Shown: piece after piece, positions 11,125-23,726 of the stretch | How the letters are laid out: each line of letters opens with the position of its first letter | Position numbering within the stretch: position 1 is the stretch's first letter | NCBI GenBank assembly: GCA_037447655.1 | Contig: JBBHKE010003156.1 | Location: forward strand, 62,001 to 126,000 | Length of the DNA: 64,000 nucleotides | Source: Zygnema cylindricum | Taxonomy: Eukaryota > Streptophyta > Zygnematophyceae > Zygnematales > Zygnemataceae | Reading direction: 5' to 3' | Made by a program: the position numbers and the translations under genes | The notes under the pieces: generated by a model | What the model saw: only the letters and a program-made list of their open reading frames with translations | What the model was told of the DNA's origin: nothing | Databases searched by the model: none

Positions 11125-14100
11125 CTCCCCTTAATTCTCTGTCACTTTTCAATTTTAATCCACAGTTTTCTCTGCAATAAATCAACTTAAGGGAAGGCAC
11201 TGGTTTTGTCATCATATCTGCAATCATTTCTCTATCAGTTTTATGAACCAGTTTAATAATTTTATTTTCTACCTTCTCGCTGACAAAGCTTATTCTAATA
11301 TCCATTGCTTAGCTTTGAAGTGATGTTTCGGATTAGCTGCAATATAGATGGCAGCTTGATTATCACAAAAAACATTTTGAGTTCCAGACTTGATGAACCC
11401 AAGTTCTTCAAGAAGAGATTTAACCCACATTAATTCTTTGGTGGCAGCAGAAGAAGCCATGTATTCAGCCTCCATAGTGGACTGAGCAACTACTTTTTGT
11501 TGCTTGCTACTCCAACAACATGCACCAGATCCAATTTGCAACACATATCCAGTCGTACACCTCGTTAAAGGCACATCTGCATAACTGGCATCACTCCAAG
11601 TGGTGATGTCAGTGTGCTCCCCTCCCAAATGCAACCATAATTTCCTTGTCCCCACCAGATACCTCATCACCCTTTTGGCAATCTCCCAGTCTCTATTTCT
11701 TGGTTCGTTTAGGCTTCTACTAAGGACACCTACAGCTGCAGCTATATCCTGACCGGTACAGTTCATAAAATAAATTAAACTACCTACAATCTGACGATAA
11801 GGGATATTTTCCATAAATTTTCTTTCTATCTCATCCATCGCATCATTAATGATCAATATTCCTCTCTCTTCACTCCCCTCAAACACTTTCTTCAAATCCA
11901 TAGGAGTAGTACATCCGTTTGCTTTTTCCATCTAAAATTTTTCTAGCATATTACTGGTTGCTTCTTTTTGAGTGAGTCTTATAATTCTTTTCCCTCTATC
12001 TCTCTCCATCTGAATTCCCAAAATGTACTTTGCTTCGCCGAGATCTTTCATATCAAAACTGCTTCTAAGATCCCGTTTTAGTTTGTTAATTTTATCTAAG
12101 GACTTGCTTAAGACTAACAAATCATCCACATAAATAGCAATAAATATCACTACATTCTCTCCTCAAATAAATATATAGAGTGATGTGAACTAATTCTAAT
12201 ATACCCCAAACCGGTCAGAAATTCGTCTAGCTTTATATTCCACTGTCGCGGGGCTTGCTTAAGCCCAAAGAGTGATTTTATCAGTTTGCAAACTTTGTTT
12301 TCTTCCCCACTTTCCATGAATCCTTCTGGTTGCCTCATGTAAATTTCTTCTTCCAACTCTCCGTGCAAAAAGGCCGTTTTAATATCCATCTGGTGGATTT
12401 CCATATCCTCTGCTACGGCTCTACTTAAAAGGATTATAACAGAAAGAAATCTGACTACAGGTGCAAAGGTTTATTCGTAGTCTATCCCCTCTTTTCGAGT
12501 ATAACCTTTTGCAACTAACCTAGCTTTCTACCTCTCAATGGTATTATCCGGGTTTAATTTAAGTTTAAAATCCCACTAACATCCGATCGGTTTCCAGTCC
12601 GGTGGACAATCTACCAACTCCCATGTATTGGCTTCCATGATAGAGGCCATTTTTTCATTTATAGCTCTGATCCATCGGCTACTTTCTGGAGTGTTTATGG
12701 CCTCTAAGTATGTTTGAGGTTCATCTGGGTGAGACATCTTTGTGAGTTCGTTATTTACTTGTCTTTCTTGAAGTCGTTTACTACTTCTTCTTCCCCCTTC
12801 AAAATTGGACGTCGGTGTGGAAGGCATCCTTGGGTTTCGTTTAGGGAGATTTTCAGCTCCCCTATCTTCCCATTGCGGTGTTTCATGAAGTTCCTCATCG
12901 GTTTCCACTTCGTATTGTGGCGTTGCCTCGGATGTTGTCCTTTCCTCCTTCTCCTTTGGTAGATCTACAGATTTTTCTTTTTCTCCTTCTACCTTCTCTT
13001 CATTTTCAAAGTCAAAGTCAGAAAACTGATCCGTTTTAAATCTGATTTTGACTTCCTTATTATATTTGAATGGATCAATGGACTTCTCTTCATTCATCAC
13101 CACTATGTATTTTACCAAAATTATATCATTCTTTTTCAAGTCATGCACTCGGTATCCTTTTGTGCTCTCATCATATCCTACAAGATATCCTGGCTTCCCT
13201 CTCCCCTCTAACTTCGATTTAGTCTTATCGGAATCCAAACTGTAGACTTGACTTCCAACACTCTCAAACTAGACAAATCAAGCTTTCTTCCTGTCCACCT
13301 CTCATACGGAGTTTCCTCCTTATTTGTTGAAGTTAGGACTATATTTTTGATGAAATTAGCATAGTTCATAGACTCCGCCCAAAACTGCAACCCTATCCTC
13401 TTATCAGTTAACATACTTCTGGACATATCTCCTAAATTTCTATTCACTCTTTCTGCTACTCCATTTTTTTCTGGATTATAGGGAACAGTTTTCTCATGAT
13501 GAATTCCTTCTTCTTTAAGATATTCTTCAAATTCCTTTGAGGTGTATTCTTTCCCATTATCACTTCTTATCTCTTTTATTGAGGTTTCATGTAGCTTTTC
13601 ACTCCATACTTTATACTCTTTGAAACATCTTAATACCTCTGACTTATGTTTGAGAAAGTATACCTTCGTGTATGTAGACCAATCATCTGTGATGGTTAAC
13701 ATCCACCTTTTCCCTTAATGTGAAGCATATCTAGCAGGTCCCCAAACATCATTGTGAATTAGTTCCAATACTTTCTCTCTCCTATATGTAGTTGCCTTTG
13801 GAAATGGAAGTCAATGAATCTTCCCTTGGGCACATCCACTACAATCATCAAAGGTCTCATCATCCTCAAAAGTAATACCCTCCACTATTCCCTTTTTCTT
13901 CATTTTCTTTAATCTATCTAGATGCGCATGCCCCAACCTTTTATGCCAAAGCATCATCTCACTTGCACACGAGTAGAGAACACTCTTTTCATTGAAAAGA
14001 ACAATTCTGAACATTCCTTGACAGCCCTTCTCAGCTATGAAATAAACCTCATTATCAAAGCTTGCTGTGAAGATTCCTTTCCTAGTTCTTGTTTCAAACT

Positions 14101-14427
14101 CCTTTTCATCTAGGACAGCTATTGAGACTAGGTTCTTGCTAAGCTGTGGAATGTAAAGAACATCTGAGAGTGTTACAATTGAGGCTTTTCCGTCAACTAG
14201 AACCTTCAAGTCAACAGTTCCAACAAGACTTGTGGTCTCTACTCTACCATCTCCGTACTCTATCTCAACTGTTGGGATCTTTCTCAGTTTAGTAAACCAC
14301 CGCTTATCTTTGCACATATGCATTGAAGCCCCTGAGTCTATAATCCACCCATCCTCCGGTGGATCCCTCATACCTCCGAAAGCACACTTTTGTCTCCGTG
14401 GAATGTTGACATGCTTTTCAATGTTTT
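11105..14427 (-). pseudogene. pol of E (mostly open, with breaks)
   Basis: Minus-strand order: protease WIIDSGASMHMC and the GAG-pre-integrase region MLWHKRLGHAHLDRL with DCSGCAQGK (14371-13811); integrase core with TITDDWS, RSDNGKEY and NGVAERVNR (13702-13208). The integrase C-terminal region and the start of reverse transcriptase follow (13238-12576), then [15 protein letters not shown] and [10 protein letters not shown] (12404-12150) and the catalytic YVDD (about 12130). RNase H has TWSDASYAD, STMEAEYMA and CDNQAA (11931-11290). Catalytic residues are largely retained; the breaks are frameshifts and single stops between these blocks. It may once have been autonomous. Confidence 0.85.
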
Positions 14428-15574
14428 TCAGATTAAGAAGAAGCTCCTCAAGCTCCTCTTCTGGTCAGTTTTTCCTTCCACTTCCTCATCATGAACTTGG
14501 GTCAGGAAAGCCTTTTTCTTTCCTCCATCCCTTGAGGTTCTTTGACCATCTTTCAGTCGAAGATCTGCAAGTTTGACACAATCTGCAATATAGTGTCCCG
14601 ATTTCTTACAGAAGTGACATAATCCTCCTCGAGAAGTTCCTCTCCCCTGTCTATCAAATCTGCCACCTCCTTGTCCTCTTCCACCAAAGTTTCGGTATGG
14701 ATATTTCCCTCTCTCATCATCACGCTTTCGCCAATCAGCTCCTGCAGACAATGCTTGAACACTTGGACTCCCTCTCCTAAGCTCTATGGTGCTTTCTTTC
14801 ACTAAAATCATTCCCACTATGTCATCCCAATTCCAATTGCTATCTCCTATGTCCTAAAATTAGTTAATGATATTCTCATACTCTTTAGGTAGTTTCATCA
14901 TTAATGTGTTTACTCTTTGTCTCTCGGACCATGAGTTACCTTCACTCTCTAACTCTCCAAATAATTCTCCTAAATCATTGCAATAATTCTTCATACTTCA
15001 TCCTTTATAAGTATAAGCTGCAATCTTATTTTGGGCCTATTGTTGTTGCTGCAATGATCCACTCTTATTTTTGTTAACTAGTGGTATCCAAATTTGAGAT
15101 GAAGATTTGACATGCATAAGGGGAATGGCAATGCCTTTTGCTACACTTTTAAGAATTAAGAGCTTAGCAACCTTGTCTTTGTAGTTCCACTTTTCATACT
15201 CTGATCTTTCGGTCTGAACCCTTGTCGCCGTTTTTGGTGGTGCTGCTGCCGGTATCGCCTTCGACAATGGTGTCACTTGAGTTCCAACTCCTCCCTTTTC
15301 TCCTTCCATGAAAATCTCCTCTCCTTCCTCATCTTCATCCTCGGTGATGGTGGCAGTTGTTCTACCAACTGTAGAGGCGGAGGTGCCAAAAAAACGTGTC
15401 CCTCCAAACCCAAGTGGAGGTGGGCATCGAATTTGTCCAGACACTATGCCCCATAGATGCTTCTCAAATACTTCTCCCTCCATCATCATTTCCCAATAAA
15501 TAAAGTCTAATCCATCAAATTTGGGCATCGTAGAGGGTGGGCCCATAACCTGAAATTTTGTGGTCTCCATTGAC
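14428..15574 (-). pseudogene. gag of E (frameshifted)
   Basis: The open frame 15570-15037 starts in the LTR end and reads METTKFQVMGPPS through the primer-binding site. It continues with MPKFDGLDFIYWEMM, WGIVSG and an acidic linker, and stops after SGSLQQQQ. A later frame (14817-14428) has the MILVKESTIELRRG block and the CCHC knuckle CHFCKKSGHYIADC. Between them, frames with KLPKEYENI-like sequence are broken. It is the copia capsid/nucleocapsid precursor. Confidence 0.82.
15536..15550 (-). other. Primer-binding site of E (perfect match)
   Basis: The minus strand reads GGTTATGGGCCCACC, the exact complement of the anticodon arm of plant initiator tRNA-Met, with no gap to the LTR. Confidence 0.82.
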
Positions 15575-16430
15575 CCACAGAATGAACAGCCTATCTAAAG
15601 CCTCTAGGATAATATTTGCCCCTTCCACTTTCCCAAAAAACAAGTGCCTTCCTGGCACACAAATATTCTGACCACCCTCACCCCTGTGAGGACAAGAATC
15701 CTTTAAGTCAAACGCAAAAAGAATCACTGAATTTGCTACCCTGAGCAGTAAGTTATGGCTGGTCAAAGATGACCTTTATAAATACAAGCTCTCTTAGAGA
15801 GAGGTACCTAAATCTCACTAAGTCTTAGTCTGCCTACTCACGACTACCTACTACTAAACCCTATTCCAATAGGAACACTATATAGTACAAGAAGGTACAA
15901 TAAGAGATGTACTTATTGTACGGCCATTGTACGACATGGTCTACAAGGTAACACCTGTGAAATCAGGAGCCATGGTTCCTCCTCCCATCTTCTCCGGTAT
16001 CAAATAATGTGGCGCCACGTGGCACCGCGTGACGCTATCTCTAAATGACGCCAAAAACTCACTTCGTGTGGCGGCTACAATGTCGGCCGTCCGATCAAAA
16101 CATATTTTATATGGTTCAGATTTGCGTACATGCATGAATTGCTCATTTTCGTTAGTCTGCTGTTAATTAGCGATTGCGTTAATGTTTAGATATCTTTAAA
16201 ACCAAGCACGTGTATCTTTTCGTAGCGCCTTAATTGTTAAGGCGCTCGGCAATTTAGAGGTCGCAAGTTCAAATATAGACCTAGGCAAAATTTTAGTAAA
16301 ATATCCTCTACTTCAAAATCTGCCACTTTCTAAATATGGCAGCAACCATGGCGCGCCTTTAATCCTCACTCTCTTTCTTTAAAGCAAAACTAAAATAGAG
16401 AAGCGAACTATTAATTACATCTTTTCAACA
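15551..16430 (-). repeat. 5' LTR of E (family 3)
   Basis: 880 bp. It contains a TTTATAAA-type TATA box ahead of an AGCTCTCTTAGAGAG hairpin, TTTGACC, and a perfect 10-bp hairpin GTACAATAAG/CTTATTGTAC (15895-15904 and 15912-15921). Confidence 0.9.
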
Positions 16431-16757
16431 CTGAGTAACAATTCATAGAAGTGGAACACAGTGGTTCGGATGATATTTGTGCAGGAGAACACAATGGAGA
16501 TTAGGAGAGGGGGAAACAGCATCTAAGCTCTAGCTGCAAGAGCAAACCGGTAGGGGAAGGATCCGAAGAAACCATACAAAGGAGAGAGAGATCAGTCTGG
16601 AGTACTAAGGCCCCTAAAGGGTCTTTGTCACTTTTGCAAAAAGCCGGGACATTTCATAGTGGATTGTGTTAAGTTGTCAAAGCTGAGGCTACAAGAGAAC
16701 TGTGGAGGGGGTTCTTCTAGAGGGAAAAACAAGGCACATGTGGTCACAAAATAGAAA

Positions 16758-19700
16758 GGAGAGACCGAGGACGAGTCCTTTGAGGAGGAGGATGGGGGGC
16801 TTCTTTTTGACGAGAGTTTGGAGGAGAAAGAGATCCCCTGGAAACAAAAGTGTGCTCTTGAACGATTCAAGACGCTCCACAAGAAGGATAGATTATCGAC
16901 TCAGGTGCATCCATGCTTATGTGTCGTGATAAGCACCTTTTTACTAAGCTAAGAAAGATCCCTACTGTAGAGATAGAGTATGGGGATGGGAGAGTGGTTA
17001 CTACATATCTAGTGGGGTCGGTAGATTTGAAAGTCTTAGTTGAGGGTAAGACTTCTATTCTCACCTTCTAATATGTACTTTACATTCCTCAGCAGAATAA
17101 AAATCTTGTCTTTACGTCTGTGTTAGATGACAAAGAGTTTGATACCTTCACTAAAAACGAAGTCTTTACAGCTTAGTATGGGGATGAAGTCTACTTCACG
17201 GCATAGAAGGGTAGCCAAGGAATGTTTAGGCTTAACTTGAGTAATGAAAAGAAGAATGCTTCCTATGTTGGTGTTCCAAAGTTGATGATTTGGCATAAGC
17301 GGTAGGGCCATGTGCATTTTAATGACTGGGGGAAATAAAGAAGCTTGGTGTAGTAGAAGGCATTGAGTTTAGGGATAATAAATGGTGGATGATTGTAATG
17401 GTTGTGCTCAAGGTATGGCTCACAGACTTCCCTTTCCCATAGCTGCCACATATAGAGGTGAGAAAGTATTAGATCTGGTCCACACAGATATATGGGGACC
17501 TGCAAAAGTACCTGCAGTTGGAGGAAATAGGTTTAAATTGACAATAACCGATGACTGGTCTAGATACTCTAGAGTTTACTTCCAAAAAACAAAGTCTGAA
17601 ACACCGACTTACTTCAAAAAATATAAAGAGTGGAGTGAGATATTGCATAAAACCCCCATTATGAGAATAATGAGTGATAATGGGGTGGAATATACCTCTA
17701 ACCCGTTTAACGAATACTTGAGAGATGAGGGAGTTCAGCAACCACAAAACCGTACCATATAACCCGAATTATAATGGGGTAGTTGAGAGGTTGAACCGAA
17801 CACTAGGAGATAGTGTATACGTGTGTTGGCCGACAAGAAAATAGGAAAGGGATTTTAGGCAGAAGCCATGAACTGTGCCAACTACATTAAGAAGAGAGTC
17901 CTTACCTCAGCCGTAAAAGGAATGACACCTTATGAGAGATGGGTTGGAAGGAAACCAGATATTAATCACCTTAAAGTATTCAGTAGCCAACTTTATATTT
18001 TTGACACGGATAGGAAGAACTGGAAACTAGATGTTTAGGGAAAACTTGGATATTTTGTAGGATATATTAAGGATGTCAATGGATATAAAGTTTATGACTT
18101 AGCAAAGGAAGATATCATTCTGGTCAAACACCTAGTTGTCATGGATGACGGGTAGTCATTTGACCCGTTCAAATATACCAAGAAGATAAAAATCAGATTT
18201 GAGTTCAAAAATGAGGAGAACTTCGTCTTTCCCCAAAGGGACATGAGTGAAACAATGATTGTAGATTGAGGGGAGATCCACGATACAAGAGAACCACCAG
18301 AAACCTCACACATTCCTATGGACTTCAAGGAGACAGAAGAGGAGGAGCTGGAACCGGGAGCCGATGAGACAGTAAGAAGAAACCCTAGACTTCCCTCCAT
18401 CCCAGCTTTAGAGTTTGAGGGAGGAAGGAGCACCAAAAGGATACAAGAAAAACAAGCAGCTCACAAGGTAACTAAGCTATCTCACCCAGATGAGCCATAG
18501 TCATACTCCGAGGCAGTGAACAGTCTGGAGAAAGACAGATGGATAAGAGCCATAAATGATGAGATGGCCTCTATCATGGAAGCAAATACTTAGGAACTAG
18601 CAAACCGTCTTCTAAACAAAAAACCGATTTGCAGTAAATGGTTGTTAAAACTAAAATTGAACCCAGGTAATACGATTGGGAGATATAAGGCTCGATTGGT
18701 AGCAAAAGGGTCCACCCAAAAGGAGGAAATTGACTATGGGGAGACTTTTGCTCTAGTTGTTCGGTTCCCATCAGTAAGGATTATCCTCAGTCTAGCAGTA
18801 GCGGAAGACATGGAAATACACCAAATGGATATTAACAGTGCATTTTTTAATGGTGAGTTAGAGAAAGAAATTTTCATGCGCCAACTACAAGGGTTCATGG
18901 AGGAACGAGAAGAGAGCAAAGTTTGCAAGCTCGTAAAGTCCTTATATGGATTGAAGCAAGCTCCCCAGTTGTGGAATAAAAAACTAGATGAGTTTCTCAC
19001 CAGTGTGGTGTAGATATTAAAGGTTATTTTTGTATTTTCTAGGTTTTGTAAAATGCAAAAATAAAGAAGAGGCAGTTTGCCTCTAACTCCTCTCTCCAGC
19101 TCCTACACTTGTCACAGTCACTGAGAGTTGGAGAGGGAGATAGAGCCATGGCCGCCTATGCTATCGAGACGGGGACAGACATTAGATGGTAGATTTACCA
19201 AAATAGTAATTGACTGACCAAGGATTTGAACCTAGTACCTGCCGTCCGTCAAAGCTGCCGGTAGCCGGTAGCCTTAGCCAATTCAGCTAAGATCAAGGTT
19301 ATACGATATAGGGTTTGATAATTATATAAATATTGACACGTAGGCTATTTCATTTAACGGTATATTTGGACATAGATAGAGTTTGTGTTGAACGGCGTAC
19401 GGAACATCAAAAACAAATACCATGAACTTTGTTTCGAATGCTAAATAAAAATCGCGCAAGTATTTATGACGGCTACGATTGAAATCCAATTTAATCAGAA
19501 GGCCGAGAAACAAGCCGATATCGCGGCGGTTTAAGGTCGACGTCACATCAATTGACACGTGGCAGAACCATATTGGGTTACGGCATCTCTAGGGATTACA
19601 AGAACGAATCCAAAAATGACATGTGTCGACTTGTTGGCCATGTCGTACAATGGCCGTACAGAAAGTACACCGACACCTGTACCTTTCTTTACGACACAGT

Positions 19701-21060
19701 ATTAAGATTGGTGCCGTAGATTGGACCCTCTCTCTCAAAGAGCTTCTGTTCAAAAGGTCAACTTTGACCCTCCATAACTTACTCCTCAGGGGAGCAAATT
19801 TAGAGATTCTTTTTGCTATCGACTCAAGGGAGTCTTAGCTTCAAAGGGGTGAAGGTGGCCATGGTTTTTGTTAGCCAGGGTGGCAGTTATTCTTGCTGAA
19901 ACACAAAGGGATCAGGGTTATTTTAGAGGCTTTGTGTGAGCTGTCTACTTTGAGGACCTATAGAGGTCTTAGAGTTGCAGGTGTGGGATATATCCGGATC
20001 AGCTCTAACCATTTTATCAATAAAGTTGAAGATGAGAATGGTGTGATTTTTATTGCAATTTATATGAATGATCTGTTGGTGTTAAGTATTCTTTCGAAAA
20101 GATCAATAAATTAAAGAAAGATCTTAGAAGAAGATTTAACATGAACGATTTAATGGAGGCAAGGTATGTTTTGGGAATCTAAATAGAGAGAGATAGGGGG
20201 GAAAGGATCATTAGACTTACTCAGAAAAAAGCAATAGGTAATATACTTGAGAAATTCTAGATGGAAAAGGCAAACAGTTGTACCACTCCCATGGACTTGA
20301 AAAAAATATGTCATAGAAGTGTAGAAGGTGGAGTGATAATTCTACATGATCAAATTAATCCACAAGAGAGAGAGTTTATGAAGTCTATTACTTACAGGCA
20401 CGTTGTAGGAAGTCTAATATACTTCATTAACTCCACCAAGACGGATATGGCAGCAGCAGTTGGAGTACCCAGAAGGAGTCTTAATAATCCTTGGAAAAGA
20501 AAATAGGAGCCAACAAAAAGAGTCATGAGAAATCTGGTGGGAACCAGAGAGTTATAGTTGCATTTGGGAGGGGAGCTCACCGATATCACTACTTCGAGTG
20601 ATGCAAGTTATGGGGATGCACCTATGAGAATATGAACTTCTGGGTATGTGTTGTATGTAGGGGAAGGTGCTTAATGTTTGAGCAGCAAACAATAAAAGAT
20701 GGTTGCTCAGTCTACTAAGGAGGCTAAGTATATAGCCTCTTGTTCTGTTGTGAAAGAGTTGATGTGGGTCAATTCCTTGTTAGAACAACTGGGGTATATG
20801 AAAGAGGGAGTGCACTAAGTCTTTTGTGATAATCAGGCTGCCATTCCAATTGCAGCCAATCCTAAACATCATTTCAAAGCTAAACATATGAAGATAAAAT
20901 AAAGCTTCGTGAGGGAAAAAGTTGAAAATAAAATTGTAAATCTTGTGTATAGGTATGATGAAGAAATGATGGCTTACACGATGACCAACCCTGTGCCCTC
21001 TCCCAAGTTAAAATATTGTAGGGAAAAATGTGGATTGAAAGAAAAGTTAAAATCATACTA
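16758..21060 (+). pseudogene. pol of D (heavily disrupted, split by F)
   Basis: A protease DSGASM-like block (about 16895) and a GAG-pre-integrase region with many stops come first. Integrase follows with TITDDWS, MSDNGVEY and AEAMNCANYIKK (17382-17960). The linker and reverse transcriptase start run from 18310 to 18700, then MDINSAFFNGELEKE and YGLKQAPQLWNKK (18820-19000). F interrupts at EFLTS. The frame resumes at 19987 with GYIRISS and YMNDLLVL, where the catalytic YVDD has become YMND. RNase H blocks SSDASYGD, STKEAKY and CDNQAA end at about 21040. It cannot be functional. Confidence 0.82.
19009..19980 (+). mobile_element. Solo LTR F (family 1) in reverse transcriptase of D
   Basis: About 972 bp starting TGTAGATATTAAAGG and ending AGAGTTGCA(G). 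It is flanked by direct repeats GTGTGG (19003-19008 and 19981-19986), so the duplication is 5-6 bp with an end uncertainty of a base or two. Removing it rejoins EFLTS with VGYIRISS of D. It contains the antisense tRNA-like block (19205-19290) and the W-box palindrome (19756-19769). Confidence 0.85.
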
Positions 21061-21074
21061 GAAAATAAAGGGAT
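21061..21074 (+). other. Polypurine tract of D
   Basis: GAAAATAAAGGGAT directly before the 3' LTR; the expected site for plus-strand priming. Confidence 0.7.
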
Positions 21075-22075
21075 TGTTGAAATCAATAAATTTATGAAGT
21101 ATTTCCTAGGTCTAAATAGCTTAGTAGAAAAAGACAGAAATAGCGGAGGCAGTATGCCTCCACCTCTTCCTCTATCCCCCATACTTGTAGTAGTCACTGA
21201 AAGAGAAAGAGTAGTGGAGCCATGGCTGCCTCAGCTCCATAAACAGGATTAAAGAGTGACACAAGTCACTTTCAACAAAAGGTTGAGTTTTGTAGGACTC
21301 GAACCTCAGACCAACAGAGCGTAGCGTAGCCGTCAACTCTAACCGGTCTGTCGTAGAAATTCGTTAAATTACATAGGGTTTGGTAAATACTTAAACTGTG
21401 TTATGATCTTGAAAGTGATTAACTGAATTATGAATGAAAGAACATAGAACTAGTTAATATATAGTGCGAACGTGATCCCGCATGAAACAAATGAATCAGA
21501 CATTTGTTTTGACAACTATCATTTAATGTCGGATTTAATCCAACGGCATATATCGCCGCCAAGATCCCGGAATGGTCACTTTGGCGTTTTTGGACGTGGC
21601 ATGACCTGGCGCCACGTGGAGGGATAACATTTGGTCGCGAGAATTTCGGGGAACATATGGACGTGTGGAATGTTGACACGCGTCCACTCAGTGGCCTAAT
21701 CGTACACAGACCGTACAGAAAGGACATCGGCCGTAGTACTTTTCTGTACTGTACATTTATTTGATTGGTTCGTAATGTAGTAGATAGAGATTGTGAGAGG
21801 GGTTAGAACTTAGCATTTTTGAATAGACAGCCACCTCTCTCTTTAAGAGTTTGTATAAATTGGCATTTTTTGCCACCACATAATTTATCAGCTGGTTGGC
21901 CGTTTTCAGTAAATTTTTAAGCTACCGACTCAGGGGAGTCCAGACAGCAGAGGGGTGCAGTCTGATTGTCAATTTGTCTGTTTGACCAGTTGTGGTTGTT
22001 GCTGAAAGTGGGTTTGTTATAAACTGCCTCGAGGCTTTTCAAATTTTGTAGTCCAATGGAGGACACAGAATAGCA
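21075..22075 (+). repeat. 3' LTR of D (family 2)
   Basis: 1001 bp, TGTTGAAATCAATAA to GGACACAGAATAGCA, then the target duplication CAGCA. It carries the clearest tRNA-like B-box on the opposite strand (21295-21305). Confidence 0.88.
21286..21355 (-). other. tRNA-like module, antisense to the D LTR
   Basis: On the minus strand it has an A-box-like ACCGGTTAGAGTT (21347-21335) and, 29 bases on, a perfect B-box GGTTCGAGTCC (21305-21295). The other D LTR has the same block at about 8805-8870, with decay. Confidence 0.6.
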
Positions 22076-22076
22076 C

Positions 22077-22790
22077 AGCACAACCACTACAGTCACTTAG
22101 GTTTTCAATTTTTCCGAACTGAATTCCTTCCACTATTCCCATCTGTTTATTTCTTTCAACTTATCTAAATGCACATGTCCAAGCCTCTTCTGCCACAACA
22201 TGATATTATGAACACCAGCATAGTAAAGTTTCTTCTTTTCATTGCTTAAAATTAACCTAAACATCCCTTGGCTACCTTTTTCAGCAGTGAAATAAACTTC
22301 CTCCTCAAAGCTAGTAGTAAAGGTTCCCTTCCTAATGCTAGTCTTAAAACCCTTATCATCCAACATAGACGTTGAGATGAGGTTTTTGTTTTACTTTGGA
22401 ATAAATAACCCATCAGAGAATGTCACTATCGATGTCTTTCCTTCAAGTAAGACTTTCATATCTACCGATCCTACCATAGTAGGAGTGACTACCCTCCCAT
22501 CCCCATACTCTATCTCTACGGTGGGAATCTTTCTCATCTTAGTGAACAGGTGTTTATCCTTACACATGTGCATGGAGGCACCGGCATCCACAATCCAACC
22601 TCTTTCACCTTTCAAACCTCCAAAAGCACATTTCTGCTTTCGAAGAATTTTGACCTCGGTCTTTGGCTCCAACTCCTCATCCAATAAGAGCTCACTGTCC
22701 TCGTCCTCGGATTTCTCCTCTTGTACTTGAGGCAGAAGAGCCTTTTTCTTTCCTCTTCGAGGTCCGCCGATCTGCCCCATTTTAGCCGAA
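22077..22790 (-). pseudogene. pol 5' part of C: protease and GAG-pre-integrase
   Basis: Minus strand: a GLKGERGW segment then IVDAGASMHMC (the protease DSGA motif reads DAGA), EIEYGDGRVV, and VLDDKGFKTS. The zinc-binding MLWQKRLGHVHLDKL follows, with the usual first histidine changed to glutamine. It ends at the insertion point of D within SDCSGCA. One frameshift lies near 22390. Confidence 0.8.
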
Positions 22791-23722
22791 ATTGTGTTAG
22801 CTTAGTGCACTCCGCCATATAGTGCCCTTGTTTTTTACAAAAATTGACACAAACTTTTGGGAGCCCTTGGTCTAAACTCATCGGTCTGATTTTTCTGCAC
22901 CCCTCCTCCATAATTTCCGACCGGTTTCTTGGAATCCTTGTTCCTCCAATCAGTCCCAACTGCCAAGGCTTGCCCACTCTTTCCTCCCCTTCGGATCTCA
23001 ATCGTGTTCTCCCGAACGACAATCATCCCTACCACTGAATTCCATATCCACCTTCAGTCAGGCAAGTCCTCACACGGTTGACAATGTTCTGGAACTCATC
23101 GGGTAACTTCATAAGCAAGCAGTTAACCTTCATCTTTTAAGTTTCAACCAGTCCAACACTCTGTAGCTCCATGAAAAGTGTTGCGAGCTCATTACAAAAA
23201 TCCAACATCTTCCCCCCCCCATGTATACATATGCGTCAATTTTTTGATCACCTAACTGCTGTTGCTCAATCATACCACTTCACTAAATCTCTATGAGAGC
23301 CACCCAAAGATCGGATGCCCTCTCTACCTGCAAATGAGGAGATGCAAGTCTTTTAGTAAAATGGCGATGGATGAATTGCTTTGTCACCATATTGTTGTAG
23401 TCTCAGGTATCGGTATCATTCTCCTCGTTCCTCGGAATAGGTGACATAAATGCCAAACAGGTTGATATTGGTGTGACCGTCTTTTTCGCCTTTCCTTTGT
23501 CCACCACCTCCTCTTCCTTAACCTCCTCTGTTGCAGGTGGATCTACATCTCTGGTGAATCTGCTTCCTATAAACCTTGGAGGGATCCCAAGCCTGGATAG
23601 ACGCCTCACCCATCCACTCACTATTCCCCAAAAAAATTCTCACATAGAGCTCCTCCCATCATACTTTCCCAATATATGAAGCCAATTCCATTAAAGATGG
23701 GCACCTTAGAGGGTGGCCTAAT
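22791..23722 (-). pseudogene. gag of C (disrupted)
   Basis: Minus strand: VPIFNGIGFIYWESMM after the primer-binding site, RRLSRLGIPP, SPIPRNEENDTDT (23621-23403), a QQLGDQKI-like helix, and a zinc knuckle in which CHFCKK has become VNFCKKQGHYMAEC (about 22850-22805). No TAA is present at the gag/pol boundary, unlike A and B. The ATG of the primer-binding site is mutated to ATT. Confidence 0.78.
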
Positions 23723-23726
23723 AACC
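23712..23726 (-). other. Primer-binding site of C (mutated)
   Basis: The minus strand reads GGTTATTAGGCCACC, a decayed form of GGTTATGGGCCCACC next to the LTR. Confidence 0.6.

Larger units (their letters stand above)
10239..16430 (-). mobile_element. Ty1/copia element E, both LTRs present, inserted in gag of D
   Basis: Minus strand, 6.19 kb: 5' LTR 16430-15551, primer-binding site 15550-15536, gag, protease, integrase, reverse transcriptase, RNase H, a purine tract (11136-11125) and 3' LTR 11124-10239. The gag of D stops at its left edge and resumes at its right edge. No target duplication can be seen (GAAAT on the left, CTGAG on the right), so one flank may have changed after insertion. 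Its long open stretches make it the least decayed coding copy after A. Confidence 0.88.
9585..16757 (+). pseudogene. gag of D (disrupted and split by E)
   Basis: The 5' part runs from the primer-binding-site ATG (9585) to 10238. It shows VPILNG, TPLTPIAP, a VVKNFILRHLT block and KLPDEYENIVYRVQ. After element E the 3' part resumes at 16431 with a VVRMIFVQENTMEIRRG-like stretch and the zinc knuckle CHFCKKPGHFIVDC (about 16626-16670). Internal stops are common. An ATG in the LTR end (MEDKELQV) is in frame with the primer-binding-site ATG, as in E and H. Confidence 0.78.
8575..22075 (+). mobile_element. Ty1/copia element D, with nested E and F
   Basis: D is bounded by family-2 LTRs at 8575-9580 and 21075-22075. 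Flanking direct repeats are GAGCA (8570-8574) and CAGCA (22076-22080), a 5-bp target duplication with one change. Between the LTRs it has a primer-binding site, gag, pol and a polypurine tract in the usual copia order. E (10239-16430) interrupts gag and F (19009-19980) interrupts reverse transcriptase. Without them D is about 6.3 kb, like element A (6.48 kb). Its frames are full of stops, so it is old. Confidence 0.85.
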
